Source: Tethya wilhelma (lineage: Eukaryota; Porifera; Demospongiae; Tethyida; Tethyidae). Taken from it: a stretch of DNA of 64,000 bases. Positions 11,222 through 22,059 of the stretch are shown piece after piece. Position 1 is the stretch's first letter. Each line of letters starts with the position of its first letter. The stretch spans positions 1,156,651 through 1,220,650 of the forward strand of contig CAXIPT010000013.1 of assembly GCA_964030475.1 (NCBI GenBank). Direction: 5' to 3'. A program made the position numbers and the translations under genes. The notes below the pieces were generated by a model. It was not told the DNA's origin. It worked only from the letters and a program-made list of their open reading frames with translations, and made no database searches.

Positions 11222-11345
11222 TTAGTATTATGGTAATGCCAATGCTGGTAACAGAGGTAATGTTGGTAACAGAGGTAATGCTGGTAACTATGGTAATCCT
11301 GGTAATAGAGGTAATACTGGTAACAGAGGCAATAAAGGCAACGAT
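11222..11345. repeat. ATTACC minisatellite (reverse orientation), array 1
   Basis: Imperfect 9-bp half-units such as GGTAATGCT and GGTAACAGA, the complement of the arrays at 17.3-19.8 kb. It borders a copy of the TCATT element on its right. Confidence 0.85.
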
Positions 11346-11915
11346 GGTGCAAAAGCCTCGGCGCACCCTGTCACTTGCAACTTGTGATGAAGCAGCATAA
11401 ATCACAGACAATGAACCAGATGAGCGATTATCAGCAAACCTATGGGCTACCTGAATCATGTAATATGACCATGCAGCTTAGCTAGCTTAACATGGGAAGT
11501 TCACATGTAAATACACTGACGCAACTAGCTTGTAAGCTCAGAATTTTAGCTTGCAATCAATTGAGTTACTTACCTGTGCAAGCAGCTAACTGAGCCAAAC
11601 ACGTCACATCCAGAGGCTGAGAGCCGCCTGAAGTCAAACTGTATTTCTAGATAACGCACACTACATGTGGGGCATGATTGATGGGTGCGGTTTCAAAGGT
11701 AAGCGTTCAGAGAAGCACAAAAGCCTCGTATCTCAGAAACTACAGCGATTCTACACAACCATTTTCAAGATAATTTCGATTCATGAACGTAAGTACCTTT
11801 GGTTTAGACCGTAGAGCTGCCATTCTTTACATTATCCCGTAACAGACAGACACACACACACACGCACACACACACACCCTCTGCACGTGATACTCACATG
11901 CCGAGGTTTAATGAT
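11346..11915 (-). mobile_element. TCATT element, copy within minisatellite (1)
   Basis: Bounded by GCAAAAGCCTCGGCGCAC on the left and a CACATGCCGAGGTTTAATGA edge on the right, with minisatellite on both sides. The right part has the AGACAGACACACACA tract seen near the TCTG end of the other copies. The overall design matches 18398-19135 and 51634-52389, though the sequence is diverged. Confidence 0.6.
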
Positions 11916-11996
11916 GGTAATTGAGATAATGATGGTAACAGAAGTAATGATGGTAACAGAGGTAATGATGGTCACAGAGGTAATGAAGGCACCGAT
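11916..11996. repeat. ATTACC minisatellite, array 2
   Basis: Short array of GGTAATGATGGTAACAGA-type units between two TCATT-element copies. Confidence 0.8.
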
Positions 11997-12832
11997 GGTG
12001 CATAAGCCTCGGCGCACATCACCAGAATGTGTAACTCGACAAGTGCACAAGAGTACCATTAGCAATTAATTGCTCTTGTGTGCCCAAGTCTGGCCTGTGA
12101 GACTACCAATACATCCGGTGACTTGTCTGTCTACTCATAATGACATGATGTAGCAGTGGCATATGATAACCGGGCTTCTGGAAGCCATTCAAGTAGTGAA
12201 CTTGCCTGATAAACGCTGCGAATGCTCATTTCACATTTATATTATAGTTTAACACTACAAGACCAATGCTGATGATTTTATAGATCTATTATGATTCAGT
12301 TAGGACTCAAATCATGCTGCACTGAATATCTATGACTGAACTAGTAGTGAGACTACAGACTGACTCAGTCACTGACACCCATGAACACCGTGATTGCCGG
12401 GACTCTTCCAGTGAATAAGCCACTATCATGTATAGTTTTACAAAGTGTTATGTTTTAATACCCTCACTAAATTTAACTTACAAGACTCTTGCGAGCAGTT
12501 GAGTTACCTGTTTCAGCACCTGAGCCAAGCACAAGCCAGAGCAGTGTCAAGCGGCACAACTCCACTGTATTTCTAGATAACGCACACTGCAGGGGGCGTA
12601 ATCAATAGGTGTGGTTTCGAAGCTAAGCACTCAGACAGAGAAGCACAAAAGCCTCATGCAGATCTCAGAATCTACAGCGTTTTGCAAGATGCTATATATA
12701 ATATTTCAAGATAACTTCGATTAATGAACATAAGTACCTTCCATTCCTCATGTAGAGTTGCCATTCTTCAGATTATCTCGTAACAGACAGACGCACACAC
12801 AAAACGACTACTACGACTACTGCTCGCTTAAT
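11997..12832 (-). mobile_element. TCATT element, copy within minisatellite (2)
   Basis: The left edge reads GCATAAGCCTCGGCGCAC, matching the preceding copy. Internal blocks such as TGCACTTGTCGAG-like and ACTAGCTGTATTTCTAGATAAC-like sequence recur in 11.4-11.9 kb. The right edge passes through AACAGACAGACGCACACAC and stops at TTAATGATGG, where minisatellite resumes. It is non-coding. Confidence 0.55.
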
Positions 12833-13110
12833 GATGGTAATAGGTAATACTGGTAACAGAGGTAATGATGGTAATAGGTAATAGGTAAACAGAGATAATG
12901 CTGATAATGCTGGTAATGATGGTAACAGGTAATGATGGTAACAGAGGTAATGATGGTAATGATGGTGACAGTAACAGAAGTAATGATGGTAATGCTAGTA
13001 ATAGAGGTAATAGAAGTATTGCTGGTAACAGAAGTAGTGTTAATTGGTAATAGAGGTATATATAATTCAGGGTATTTAATACTGATACTGTATAGAGGTA
13101 ACACTGGTAA
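12833..13110. repeat. ATTACC minisatellite, array 3
   Basis: Degenerate GGTAATGATGGTAACAGA units with irregular spacing. Open frames here on either strand (repeated MMVTEV or TSVTII) only reflect a repeat length divisible by three. Confidence 0.85.
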
Positions 13111-13442
13111 TACTGACAGATAACTTACAGAAAGCTAAGAGCCAGATTTTCTAATCCTTAAGCCCGACTCATAGAAACATTTTTTGAATGCTATTCTTAG
13201 CTAGTCTCAATGGAAGCTCCTCCTCTATCCTAACTCTAGTTATAGTTGATACTCATGGCCCAGAAGGTAGCCTCTACAGCTTCTTGTAAAAACAATCTTT
13301 TGAATCACCAATTTACTAATATAAATTATACATGGCTGCAGTTACTGTCATTGTCCTTTCCTATTTAAGAAGATTACGCATATGTCTGGATAAGCAATGT
13401 CTATTAGGGCCCAGGGATCCCTCCTCTAACTTTGGCATGCAG

Positions 13443-14787
13443 TATCAATCCTACTGAATCACTGGCACCAATGCTGAGTGTTTTGCAGAAGCAGCTAAAG
13501 CACAATTTTTACCCAGCTCTGCTACTGATGGGATCAGCTGTCCTGGTGTTGGAGTTTATTGAAAGATTGCGACCTCTGTCTACAGCCATTATCTCTGCAA
13601 ATTTTTCACTAACTGAGCATGAGAGGTTAGGTTGCATGTCACATTGATGCATCTTATGTGGTTGCTATGTGGCATAATATTGGACTGTGTGCATGACTGA
13701 GTATAGTAACCACATGCCACATTAATTCATCTTTCGTGGTGGTTCTAGACTGTGAGTTTACCAAATACAACTCCCTTGTCCAAGCTCTGCCTCTACCTGG
13801 TACCCATGCAGTAGTAGACTCATGATGCTTGAAAGGGAATGCATTTTTAAGTCCCTTAGTGAGATCGAGTGCATGAATGCAGCAAAAGAGTGATTTCATT
13901 GACAAGTGCTAGTTTGTATTCACAGTAGCAGGATACAGCCTGCACCATTAATATTCAGTACATATTACCCATGACAGTAAACCAAAGAGGAAATTATACA
14001 CAACAACAAGAACTGACAGCTCCAGAATTGTAACTTGACACCATACATTCTCAACACAATCATAATAATAAGCTTGATAGTGGTAAACTCACAGTCTAGA
14101 ACCACCACGAAAGATAAATTAAACCACATGCACAGTCACAATCAGTATACTGATCACTATTAAAAGTAAAGTCAGACTATTAGTGCCACAGTACTTGTGG
14201 AGTATATGCATGTACGCAGGACAGTTAAGTCATGCATTAATTTTTTGGTTTGTTTGTTTGTTTGTCAACACTAGATATGCATCTCGATGCCTTCTCATTC
14301 CTTTTTTGCAACCCAAGCTCTTCATGACTATGTCAAATACATGCAGATTGTCCACCTTCAGAAGAGACTTGGGAACTATATTGGATTTTGCATCAGTTTG
14401 GGGAAACAGTTTTTCTCAACAAGCCTTTCTGAAGTGGACAATGATCTTCTACCAAACTTATTTGAGAAGGCTCCATCCAACCTAAACCTTAGATTGATTC
14501 CTTCATATGCCATGTTGCTGTGGTTTACATTACAGGTACATAATACTGTAGACAATATTACAATTATGAATGCATGCTTCACGTCCACCTCATACAGATT
14601 CTCAAAAAAGCTGGTGAAGAGCTTGAGACTGCCCACAAGGAACCCATCTTCATGTTCGTTGTTGAACAAGTCTTCCCATTTGTGGCACGTAGTACTAAAC
14701 CTCAGTCTGCTGACAGTATCACTTGTGCAGACCAACTGTCAAATCATGAGGTCCTTGATTCATTTGCAAAGGAATTGGCTAAAAAAG
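13443..14787 (+). CDS. unrecognised spliced gene, three exons (first copy of the 3' part)
   Basis: Proposed exons: 13443-13630, 14318-14535 and 14598-14787. Acceptors are GGCATGCAG, TTGCAACCCAAG and CACCTCATACAG; donors are TTAG|GTTGCA, ACAG|GTACAT and AAAG|GTTGAT, with phases 1, 0 and 1, and the frame stays open through all joins. The product is helix-rich (ALLLMGSAVLVLEFIERL; HDYVKYMQIVHLQKRLGNY; AGEELETAHKEPIFMF). I do not recognise the family. The true 5' end is unknown and probably upstream. A following exon, seen intact at 16062-16228, is broken here by an extra base and the N at 14945. Confidence 0.6.
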
Positions 14788-14944
14788 GTTGATAACACTT
14801 TAAGGAAAAGGTACATACTACAATAACTATTATTATTCTTAAAGCTTTGATAATATATACATCGTATATGGATAAATTAATATCACTTGTGCAACCTTCA
14901 ACTTCATATCAGAAGAAAATTGCTATTGGGGTGAAACTTGAACG
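14167..14944. repeat. near-identical segment duplicated at 15096, copy 1
   Basis: The same sequence as 15096-16092 apart from scattered substitutions, an 8-bp TTTG-type length change and the 206-bp foldback insertion present only in the second copy. It ends at a lone N (14945). The pattern fits two haplotypes placed in tandem by the assembler, or a recent duplication. Confidence 0.85.
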
Positions 14945-14945
14945 N

Positions 14946-15095
14946 TTGTTGGAAAGAGAATGAGCTAAATAGTAGCTTGAGAAGCCTTTTAGTGGCAAGC
15001 GCTCAGTTTTTGCAGAGTTATTCGCGTGAATATTTGTATTGCGCTAATGGGCCATCCGTGCCATTCCTATGTACCCAGTACTACCGTACTGGGAA
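14946..15095 (-). repeat. GGTA-hairpin repeat, hairpin-end fragment
   Basis: Ends with ACCCAGTACTACCGTACTGG, the hairpin edge in reverse orientation, directly against the second copy of the duplicated gene segment. It probably represents an insertion present in only one of the two versions. Confidence 0.8.
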
Positions 15096-15254
15096 TAAAG
15101 TCAGACTATTAGTGCCACAGTACTTGTGGAGTATATGCATGTACGCAGGACAGTTAAGTCATGCATTAATTTTTTGGTTTGTTTGTTTGTTTGTTTGTTT
15201 GTCAACACTAGATATGCATCTCGATGCCTTCTCATTCCTTTTTTGCAACCCAAG

Positions 15255-16228
15255 CTCTTCATGACTATGTCAAATACATGCAGATTGTCCACCTTCAGAA
15301 GAGACTTGAGAACTATATTGGATTTTGCATCAGTTTGGGGAAACAGTTTTTCTCAACAAGCCTTTCTGAAGTGGACAATGATCTTCTACCAAACTTATTT
15401 AAGAAGGCTCCATCCAACCTAAACCCTAGATTGATTCCTTCATATGCCATGTTGCTGTGGTTTACATTACAGGTACATAATACTGTAGACAATATTATAG
15501 TTATGAATGCATGCTTCACGTCCACCTCATACAGATTCTCAAAAAAGCTGGTGAAGAGCTTGAGACTGCCCACAAGGAACCCATCTTCATGTTCGTTGTT
15601 GAACAAGTCTTCCCATTTGTGGCACGTAGTACTAAACCTCAGTCTGCTGACAGTATCACTTGTGCAGACCAACTGTCAAATCATGAGGTTTTTGATTCAT
15701 TTGCAAAGGAATTGGCTAAAAAAGGTTGATAACATTTTAAGGAAAAGGTACATACTACAATAACTATTATTATTCTTAAAGCTTTGATAATACCGTATAG
15801 CTCCAAATTTTCGTGGTACAATATTTTCGTGAATTTCGTGATTTGACCGTATATCACGAAAATTTTCTCCACGAAAATTTAGAAAACCGTATATCGGCAA
15901 TATAATTTCAGAGATCGTGATTCACGAAAATTAGCTCAAAACGGCAAAGACAGACTTTTCACGAACTTTTTGAACCACGAAAATTTGGAGCTATACGGTA
16001 TATACATCGTATATGGATAAATTATTAAATATCACTTGTGCAACCTTCAACTTCATATCAGAAGAAAATTGTATTGGGGTGAAACTTGAACGAGTTCCTA
16101 ATCTTTCTCCAATCACGAAACACAATGTGGAAAGGTGCTTGAAGAGTGACAAATCTATTGGCACTCTTAATATACTACGCCACTTTGAACACACTTCTAA
16201 TTCTGGCAAAGTAACCAAGAAAATTTAA
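15255..16228 (+). CDS. unrecognised spliced gene, second copy with terminal exon
   Basis: Exons 15255-15472 and 15535-15724 repeat the first copy. The last exon is 16062-16228, after acceptor TTCATATCAG, in the phase (1) required by the preceding donor, and ends at TAA. The C-terminus includes VPNLSPITKHNVERCLKSD. The phase agreement across three joins supports a real gene. The 206-bp foldback element at 15793-15998 lies within the last intron, so it would be spliced out. Function unknown. Confidence 0.6.
15793..15998. mobile_element. CCGTATAG foldback element, copy b (GCTCC/GGAGC)
   Basis: 206 bp with arms CCGTATAGCTCCAAATTTTCG and complement, flanked by TA (15791-15792 and 15999-16000). 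The duplicated segment at 14.8 kb carries the empty site, TTGATAATATATACATCG, with a single TA. This shows precise insertion with TA duplication. It is almost identical to the copy at 25463-25668. Confidence 0.95.
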
Positions 16229-16349
16229 CTGTAATCCAACAACCTCATTGTTAAACATATGCATATACATGCCGATACAGGAAAGCGTTCCGATGGTAGC
16301 AAATATACAATGTCATGTTTATAACTATATCTATGCATCCATTGGGATA

Positions 16350-16882
16350 TAGGTTTAAAGAGTAATGACTCTTGTACCAGACAGCTCAGGTTCAAACCGA
16401 CAGCCAGCAAAAGTTGATGGTGAGCAGCCACAGCCAGTTCACATCGAAAACAACCTACAGCCACAGCCAGCAAAAGTCAACAGTGAGCAGCTCACTTTGA
16501 AAAGAATGACCTGCAGCCACAGCCAGCAAAAGTAGACAGTGAGCAGCCATAGCCAGTTTACATTGAAAAAAACGACCTGCAGCCACAGCCAGCAGAAGTG
16601 GACAGTGAGCAGCCACAGCCAGTTCACATTGAAAAGAATGACTTGCAGCCACAGCCAGCAGAAGTGGACAGTGAGCAGCCACAGCCAGCTCACTTTGAAA
16701 ACAACCTGCCACAAGTCAACAGTGAACAGCCACAGCCAGTCGAGATCCAATGTGCAGACTCTGTAAATGTTGGAAGGAAGAGTAGGATCAAATCAAGGAA
16801 ACAAAAGTACGAAAAAGATAAACTGTGTGACAAAATATCCAGCTACTTTGAACCTGTGGGTGGGAAAAGTTGGTGCAAATGA
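16350..16882 (+). CDS. 66-bp coding-type repeat array with a terminal basic tail
   Basis: About five units of 66 bp encode variants of DLQPQPAEVDSEQPQPVHIE. After the repeat the frame continues through VGRKSRIKSRKQKYEKDKLC to KISSYFEPVGGKSWCK and stops at 16880. Units near 16490 and 16547 carry a 10-bp deletion and a TAG respectively, so the full array is not one open frame; only 16598-16882 is continuous. It may be a decaying last exon or a tail of the preceding gene, but no clean splice to it is visible. The KISSYF stretch resembles a PCNA-binding box lacking its Gln (inference). Confidence 0.45.
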
Positions 16883-16899
16883 CAAGACTTATATCAGTA

Positions 16900-17165
16900 T
16901 CACACATCTTGTTGCTGCATCAATTAATAACTATCACACCAGAGCCTATATGTGTATCATGTTGTTAATATATGTTGTTGCTATTAATTGTTGTTGTTGT
17001 TAATTGTTAAAAGCTGTTGCTGCATCACTTAATAATTATCACACCTCTATGTGTATCATGTTATGTTACTGTTTAATATTGTTATTAGCTGTTGCTGCAT
17101 CAATTAATACCTATCACACCTATGCGTATCATGTAGTTGTACTATATTATTGTTATTATGTATTA
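16900..17165. repeat. three imperfect tandem units of about 95 bp
   Basis: The block GTTGCTGCATCAATTAATA, followed by a TATCACACC and a GTGTATCATGTT motif, occurs three times (about 16910, 17015, 17092). It is non-coding. Confidence 0.7.
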
Positions 17166-17294
17166 TTATTATTGAACACATCAATTTTATTCTCTATTGG
17201 CATTCAAATACTGCAAGCTGATTAATCAGCTAAGTTATCATTTTACATCGGCATTACCTACTGATCTATTAGACGCCTCTTCCATTCAATATGT

Positions 17295-17880
17295 CATTAC
17301 CAGCATTACCAGAATTACCAGCATTACCTCTATTACCTCTGTTACCAGCATTACCATAATTACCAGCATTACCTCAATTACCAGCATTATACCATCATTA
17401 GCAGCATTACCTCTATTACCAGCATTACCTCTGTTACGTTACCAGCATTACCTCTGTTACCAGCGTTACCTGTTTCCAGCATTACCTCTATTACCAGCAT
17501 TACTTATGTTACCATCATTACCAGCATTACCTCTATTACCAGCATTACTTCTGTTACCAGCGTCACATCTGTTTCCAGCATTACCTCTATTACCAGCATT
17601 ACTTTTGTTACCAGCATTACCTCTGTTAGCATCATTACCTCTGTTCCCATCATTACTTCTATTACCAGGATTACTTGTTACCAGCATCACCTGTTACCAT
17701 CATTACCTGTTACCATCATTACAAGCATTACCTCTATTACCAGCATTACCTCTGTTACCATCATTACCTCTATTACCAGCATTACCTTTGTTACCATCAT
17801 TAAGTCTATTACCAGCATTACCTTTGTTACCATCATTAAGTCTATTACCAGCATTACCTCTATTGCAAGCATTACCTCTG
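17295..17880. repeat. ATTACC minisatellite, array 4
   Basis: An alternating 9-bp pattern of ATTACCTCT followed by GTTACCAGC or ATTACCATC, giving an 18-bp higher-order unit. Long open frames of Leu/Pro/Ala or Thr/Ile/Ser are artefacts of the repeat. Confidence 0.95.
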
Positions 17881-18266
17881 TAGTGACCACTTGTTAATGC
17901 ATGTTTGTTTACATTTATTTACTCATCATTTTGTAATCATCTGCATACAATTTCCTGGTCATGCTTTTCCACCTGACTACTGATCTCACATCACTCTTAG
18001 TCAGTACTTTTACTTTGATGCTTTTAGGTTCTATATTCACCATTCACCTTATCTACTTAACACCTGTACCACATCCTTTTACTTCATGCTTTTTGTCTAG
18101 GATATTCTTAGGTACACCACACTATTTTTAGTAGCTCATGGATTTTTGTATAAATACCCAGAGTTTGTAGCTACCACATATTCGCACCACCATCACTATA
18201 ATCTTCACTTGCAACATTGCATTCAATCTGATTAAAGTTTGTTAGTAGTTCAATCTCAACTACTAC

Positions 18267-18397
18267 ACCTCTATTGCAAGCATTACCTCTGTTACCATCA
18301 TTACCAGCATTACCTCTATTACCAGCATTACCTCTGTTACCAGCATTACCTATTACCAGCATTACCTCTATTACCAGCATTACCTTTGTTACCATCA
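18267..18397. repeat. ATTACC minisatellite, array 5
   Basis: The same 9/18-bp unit; it ends ACCATCATTA, where the TCATT element begins. Confidence 0.95.
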
Positions 18398-19135
18398 TTA
18401 ACCCTTGGGGTGCGCATGCGCAGCAAGGGTTACGGTAGTCGTTTTGTATGTCTGTCTGTCTGTCTGTCTGTCTGACAGATTTTTTCTGCACTCTATATCT
18501 CAAGAACGGAATGCCCAGTCTTCAAAAATGGCACACCAAGGTAAAATAATCAATATTATCTAAAAAAATTACACGTAGCATTCAACAAAACCTTGTAGTT
18601 CCTGAGATCTGAGGCTTTTCAGCCTCTCTGAACGCTAAGCTTCGAGGCCACACCTGCTATTCAACTTACTTTGTAGGCAAGTTTAGCACGCAATAATACT
18701 ATACTCTTATTAATCACGCTGTTTTGGCATATAAGCTTCTGCTGGCTCCACTGTTACTATAGTCTCGCGGGCCAGCCCCTTTCAAGGAAAGAAAGGGTCT
18801 GGTAACACTTGCATAGTGATTTTGTTCAAGAGTCCAGGAATTTCTTGGACCATTTAATTGGCCACAGCGTGTTAGCTATGTAAACTCCAATAGTGGTCCC
18901 TATTGGAGGTGAAGCCATTGCATTACTTGTCAATTTTGATAACAGCAAAACCACACTATAATCTGCTGACAGTGCAGAACAAACTACTGATAGCAGTGTT
19001 ACCAGACTCTTCCTTTCCCTTGGGAAGAGTCTGGCCTGCGAGACTACTGTTACTGTACTGGAAGCTAGATTGTCATGTGTGACAATGTATATTCTATTGC
19101 TAGGGTGCCAAGGGTTAAGCACCTTGGAGCCTTCA
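18398..19135 (+). mobile_element. TCATT element, reference copy
   Basis: The left end has a hairpin (AACCCTTG...CAAGGGTT around GTGCGCATGCGCAG), then GTTACGGTAGTCGTTTTGTA and a (TCTG)n tract. The right end is GCCAAGGGTTAAGCACCTTG followed by CCTTCATTA. Both borders carry TCATTA, which is also part of the flanking minisatellite. Related copies lie at 45480, 48915, 51634 and 57664. No frame of interest; the class is unknown. Confidence 0.75.
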
Positions 19136-19825
19136 TTACCTCTGTTACCATCATTACAAGCATTACCTCTATTACCATCATTACCTTTGTTACCATCATT
19201 ACCTCTGTTACCAGCATTACCTCAATTACAAGCATTACCTGTTACCATCATTACCTGCATTACCTCTGTTACCATCATTACCTCTGTTACCAGCATTACC
19301 TCTAATACCAGCATTACCTCTATTACAAGCATTAACTCTGTTACCATCATTACCAGCATTACCTCTGTCCATCATTACCAGCATTTCCTCTATTATCAGC
19401 ATTACCTCTGTTACCATCATTACCTCTATTACCAGCATTACCTTTGTTACCATCATTACATCTGTTACCAGAATTACCTCAATTACAAGCATTACCCATG
19501 TTACCAGCATTACCTCTATTACAAGCATTACCTCTGTTACCAGCATTACCTGTTACCAGCATTACCTATTACCAGCATTACCTTTATTACCAGCATTACC
19601 TTTGTTACCATCATTACCTCTGTTACCATCATTACCAGCATTACTTCTATTACCAGCATTACCTTTGTTACCAACATTACCTCTGTTACCAGTATTACCT
19701 CTATTACAAGCATTACCTCTGTTACCATCATTACCAGCATTTCCTCTATTACCAGCATTACCTCTGTTACCATCATTACCTTTTTTACCAGCATTACCTC
19801 TATTAAAATCATTACCTTTGTTACT
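19136..19825. repeat. ATTACC minisatellite, array 6
   Basis: The longest array, about 690 bp, with the same 9-bp half-units and occasional deletions. It resumes immediately at the right edge of the TCATT element, as expected if the element was inserted into a single array. Confidence 0.95.
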
Positions 19826-22050
19826 CAGTGTAGTTAAGGCATGTCCTTAGTGTGGGTATTGATTGTTTCCCTCAACAAATGTGTAAGATTTGGAAGCTAC
19901 TAAAGACATCAGTGGAGGTTAGCTAGCAATATAAACTGTTATGACTATTACTTCAACATTTGTTAAATATTTTAAACCGGAAGTGGTCACCTCACCACAC
20001 CCCCTTTTCAATTAAATGAATATTTAATGAGATCACTATTTGTCTTGTATTTTGATTGCTCCCACTTCATTGTTTAATGAAACCCAGTAAATTTTTATAC
20101 CAAGATGCTCTATTCTATGTGAGGCAATATAGTATAACTGGAAAATGTGCATTAATCTAAGTACTAGTAGCTTATAGGCAATTGTAGCACAAAAATACAT
20201 GATTTTTTGGTACAATATTTGTTTATAGGCTATACTCACCTTCATCCCTGTATGGAGTACCAATTTTCCAGTTAGTACTAGTAACTTCATGCACTAGAGA
20301 ATTTATTTAATCAATAAAAAGCTAACCTCCAATTGAAAGAACGCGCCGGAGTGAGGCATCTTTGTTGGCAACTATGCCTGTATTTAACCGCACGCGTATT
20401 CAACGGTCGCGTAATTTGCGATTTTTCGCATTTAATATTTTACAGCCATGTCGTTCGAGCTATAGGCTTTAGACTTGCCATCCTGTTAGGTAAGGTAGAG
20501 CCCTACTAAAATAACAAGTTAGGATCGGGTCTGATTAGTAGGCGTGGAAATATAGGCTTTAGTCGCGATCGAGGTGAGATCGAGACCTTCAGTTTTAAAC
20601 GCACGTTTTTTTCCTAGTGCTTTGCAGGAGAAGCTTGACGCTGGCTACGTAGGTGCAGCAAGGCTTAGGCTATACCTGCATGCAATCGCTTTTGTAGTCC
20701 TGCTTTGCAAGCTAGAAAAAAAGCCAAAAGTACGCTACTTATTCAGCGAACTTTCACGGCTTCCGTTTTGCAAGCTTTTTGAAGGAAGCAAAAGCTAAGC
20801 ACAGAATTGTTGATGTAGCTATGGTTTATTCCTACCATAACTAAGCTGAACTAGTGAGGAAAGATAGTAACTTTCTCTATGCTTTCTCTAAAGAAGGAAT
20901 AAAATAAGGCTGACTAAATTCTCATTAGTATGCATAAATTAATTATTCATGTTCAAAGCTTGTTCAATGCTTGTCAAATGCATGTATTGGTACAAGCTTT
21001 AATTATAATTGGTACTGCCCATACAAAAAGTTGTGGACATGCCTTAACTACACTGAGTACCAGCATTACCAGCATAACCTCTGTCGGGACAAAAGTGTAC
21101 CCAGTAATGGTATCACCCAGTCACTATTTCTGCAATTTTCTCTCTATTCATGCTCTGTTCTACCAGCAACAAATCTTGAATATAAAATGGCTTCTATAGT
21201 TTGCTACTAGCTGGTTAAAAGTGCAGTAAGTCGCTAGCGAATCGATTTTGAGTAAGCTCCAAAATGAAGATCTGTATTTTTTTTTTGTAAAAGTCCGGAT
21301 ATTTTCCGTATTATAATTATATGCGTGCGCAAATAAATTTGTACACGCGGTATACAACCATAGATAGTGTAGGCCAACCTACATTATCTATGATACAAAC
21401 TTCTGTGACACTGGCGATCTGGACACACGCACACCAGATCAGAGCTCAGTACGTAGCTACACACACACATACACACACACACTCGTCACATGACATCCAG
21501 TTTCACTGCACTGCTGACTCAGCACAACCAGAAATCGCTCAAGATCCTCTTTTTCCTTGGAGAAGGGGTGGGGTCTATATAGAGGTTATGCATTCACCTG
21601 CTTCAGGTGTTATTTTCGGGCTATTAGGTAGACTTTATTATCTGTTGTAATCAGGCTACGGTAGACCATACATTATACTACATTATATATACAAATGGTC
21701 CAAAATACGACATCCATGCAAGCAAAATTTAAAGCATTTATCATGCTGGGTATCCATAGGCCATGCATCTGCGCATCGGTGAATGCCAGGCCTCCAGGTT
21801 GCTTTTGAGCCAGCTGAGGAGCAGGGGAAGCTCACTACCTGACTGTACCTCCTTGCATATTTGGAGAAACACACATGTGAGTTGATATTGTCTAAGTAAA
21901 ACCTAATGAAGAGGTGGCCTGTAACTGAAATCAAATATGCTTGCAACTTTAGCCAAGCCTGTTGAAATCATGGCTAAATATATAACATAACCACCTCGCA
22001 AATAAACGGTGCCACTGCAACTCTCAATATTCAGCATTGACCAAGGATAC
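19826..22050. other. no recognisable gene
   Basis: Short frames without domains. Notable items are a single stray minisatellite unit near 21058, a (CA)-rich tract at 21460-21482, and a hairpin at 21358-21391 (CATAGATAGTGTAGG against CCTACATTATCTATG). I found no exon with supporting splice sites. Confidence 0.4.
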
Positions 22051-22059
22051 GTCAATCCC

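Noticed and set aside
14376..14735. 119-residue minus-strand frame (and its duplicate at 15313)
   Set aside because: Antisense to the spliced plus-strand exons, which have consistent phases and splice sites.
17197..17883. 228-residue Leu/Pro-rich open frame
   Set aside because: Made by the 9-bp ATTACC minisatellite, which keeps all frames open; similar frames appear on both strands.
17295..19825. possible CRISPR-like array
   Set aside because: Units are contiguous 9/18-bp tandem repeats without unique spacers.
19070..19837. 255-residue Thr/Ile/Ser open frame and overlapping frames
   Set aside because: The same minisatellite artefact; no start context or domain.
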